Assembly (NCBI RefSeq): GCF_024170405.1 | Contig: NZ_JALJYC010000020.1 | Coordinates: 1-50,118 of the forward strand | Length of the DNA: 50,118 nt | Reading direction: 5' to 3' | Source of the DNA: Neisseria perflava | GTDB taxonomy: Bacteria; Pseudomonadota; Gammaproteobacteria; Burkholderiales; Neisseriaceae | Shown: piece after piece, positions 50,028 through 50,118 of the stretch | Layout of the letters: each line of letters starts with the position of its first letter | How positions within the stretch are numbered: the stretch's first letter is position 1 | The notes under the pieces: model-generated | Seen by the model: the letters and a program-made list of their open reading frames with translations, nothing else | Told to the model about the DNA's origin: nothing | The model's database searches: none | Made by a program: the position numbers and the translations under genes

Positions 50028-50118
50028 GGGCTGTACTAGATAATTAGAGCAAATTACCTTTTACTAACTGTTTCAAAATAGAAATTTGAGATTTTATTTC
50101 ACTGTTGTTAAAACGCCA
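50028..50118. mobile_element. End of an IS1595/IS1016-type insertion sequence
   Basis: The likely terminal inverted repeat is GGGGCTGTACTAG at 50028-50040, similar to the ends of IS1016-type elements. Immediately inside lies the end of the transposase gene. The element runs past the window, so its other end and target duplication cannot be seen. Confidence 0.65.
50044..50118 (-). CDS. IS1595-family transposase, C-terminal fragment (runs off window)
   Basis: The final 24 codons read WRFNNSEIKSQISILKQLV and end in TAA at 50044. The WRFNN start and the K/Q pattern fit the C-terminus of IS1016-group DDE transposases. The rest of the gene is outside the window, so integrity cannot be judged. Confidence 0.7.
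   Translation of the reverse strand, partial: WRFNNSEIKSQISILKQLVKGNLL

Overview
The window is chromosomal DNA of a Neisseria-type betaproteobacterium. The 10-mer GCCGTCTGAA, core of the neisserial DNA uptake sequence (DUS), occurs throughout. It is most often AGGCCGTCTGAA (the AG-DUS form of many commensal Neisseria) and less often ATGCCGTCTGAA. DUS pairs facing each other form most of the intergenic hairpins and terminators. Other neisserial hallmarks are dRS3 repeats at the left end, a Correia-like element, a Zur box matching the neisserial consensus, and familiar gene runs (adk-pyrF-hldA-hldD; pgsA followed by tRNA-Gly-Cys-Leu). The genes are almost all housekeeping or metabolic. No prophage, CRISPR array or complete insertion sequence was found; only the end of an IS1595/IS1016-type element enters at the right edge.

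Layout. 1-7.3 kb: dRS3 mosaic repeat, an outer-membrane porin with a long AT-rich promoter region holding an FNR-like palindrome, recD, a phospholipase D-family lipoprotein and an MdtD-like drug exporter. 7.3-10.2 kb: the lactate-oxidation operon lutA-lutC-lutB behind a Fur-like palindrome. 10.5-20.5 kb: htpX, an M20 amidohydrolase, a TATAG-ended MITE, a DUF1853 gene, an RsmB-type RNA methyltransferase, grxD, a Kef-type antiporter, upp, a small conserved gene plus a kinase-fold gene, and a periplasmic DUF4198 protein behind two Zur boxes. 20.6-24.3 kb: SpoIIAA-like, EamA transporter, SAM methyltransferase, nitroreductase and NAD-binding protein. 24.4-27.7 kb: dat-ddc for 1,3-diaminopropane synthesis, preceded by a long leader that can fold into a three-way junction and contains a 50-codon ORF. 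27.8-30.3 kb: fumC behind a Fur-like box, a Correia-like element and a seven-gene tRNA operon (four tRNA-Gly, tRNA-Cys, an aberrant tRNA-Cys-like gene, tRNA-Leu). 30.3-37.5 kb: pgsA, a HELTH-motif protein, ccoG-fixH for cbb3 oxidase assembly, a MocR/PtsJ-type regulator and tkt. 37.7-45.9 kb: a lipopolysaccharide-centred stretch on the minus strand (esterase, lpxK, UPF0434, kdsB, adk, pyrF, DUF2798, hldA, hldD), preceded by a PIN-like nuclease candidate. 46.1-50.1 kb: xseA, pssA, a TauE/SafE permease, a DsbD_2-type membrane protein and the IS end.

Functional themes. Envelope lipid A/Kdo/heptose synthesis (lpxK, kdsB, hldA, hldD) and phospholipid synthesis (pgsA, pssA) are both represented. Respiration on lactate and low oxygen is represented by lutACB, fumC and ccoG-fixH. 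Metal-dependent control is suggested three times by operator sequence (Fur-like at lut and fumC, Zur at DUF4198).

The features most worth a second look are the structured dat-ddc leader, the second tRNA-Cys-like gene with an enlarged anticodon arm, the paired Zur boxes, and the two different TATAG-ended miniature elements. All functional calls come from reading the sequence and from family knowledge; no searches were run.
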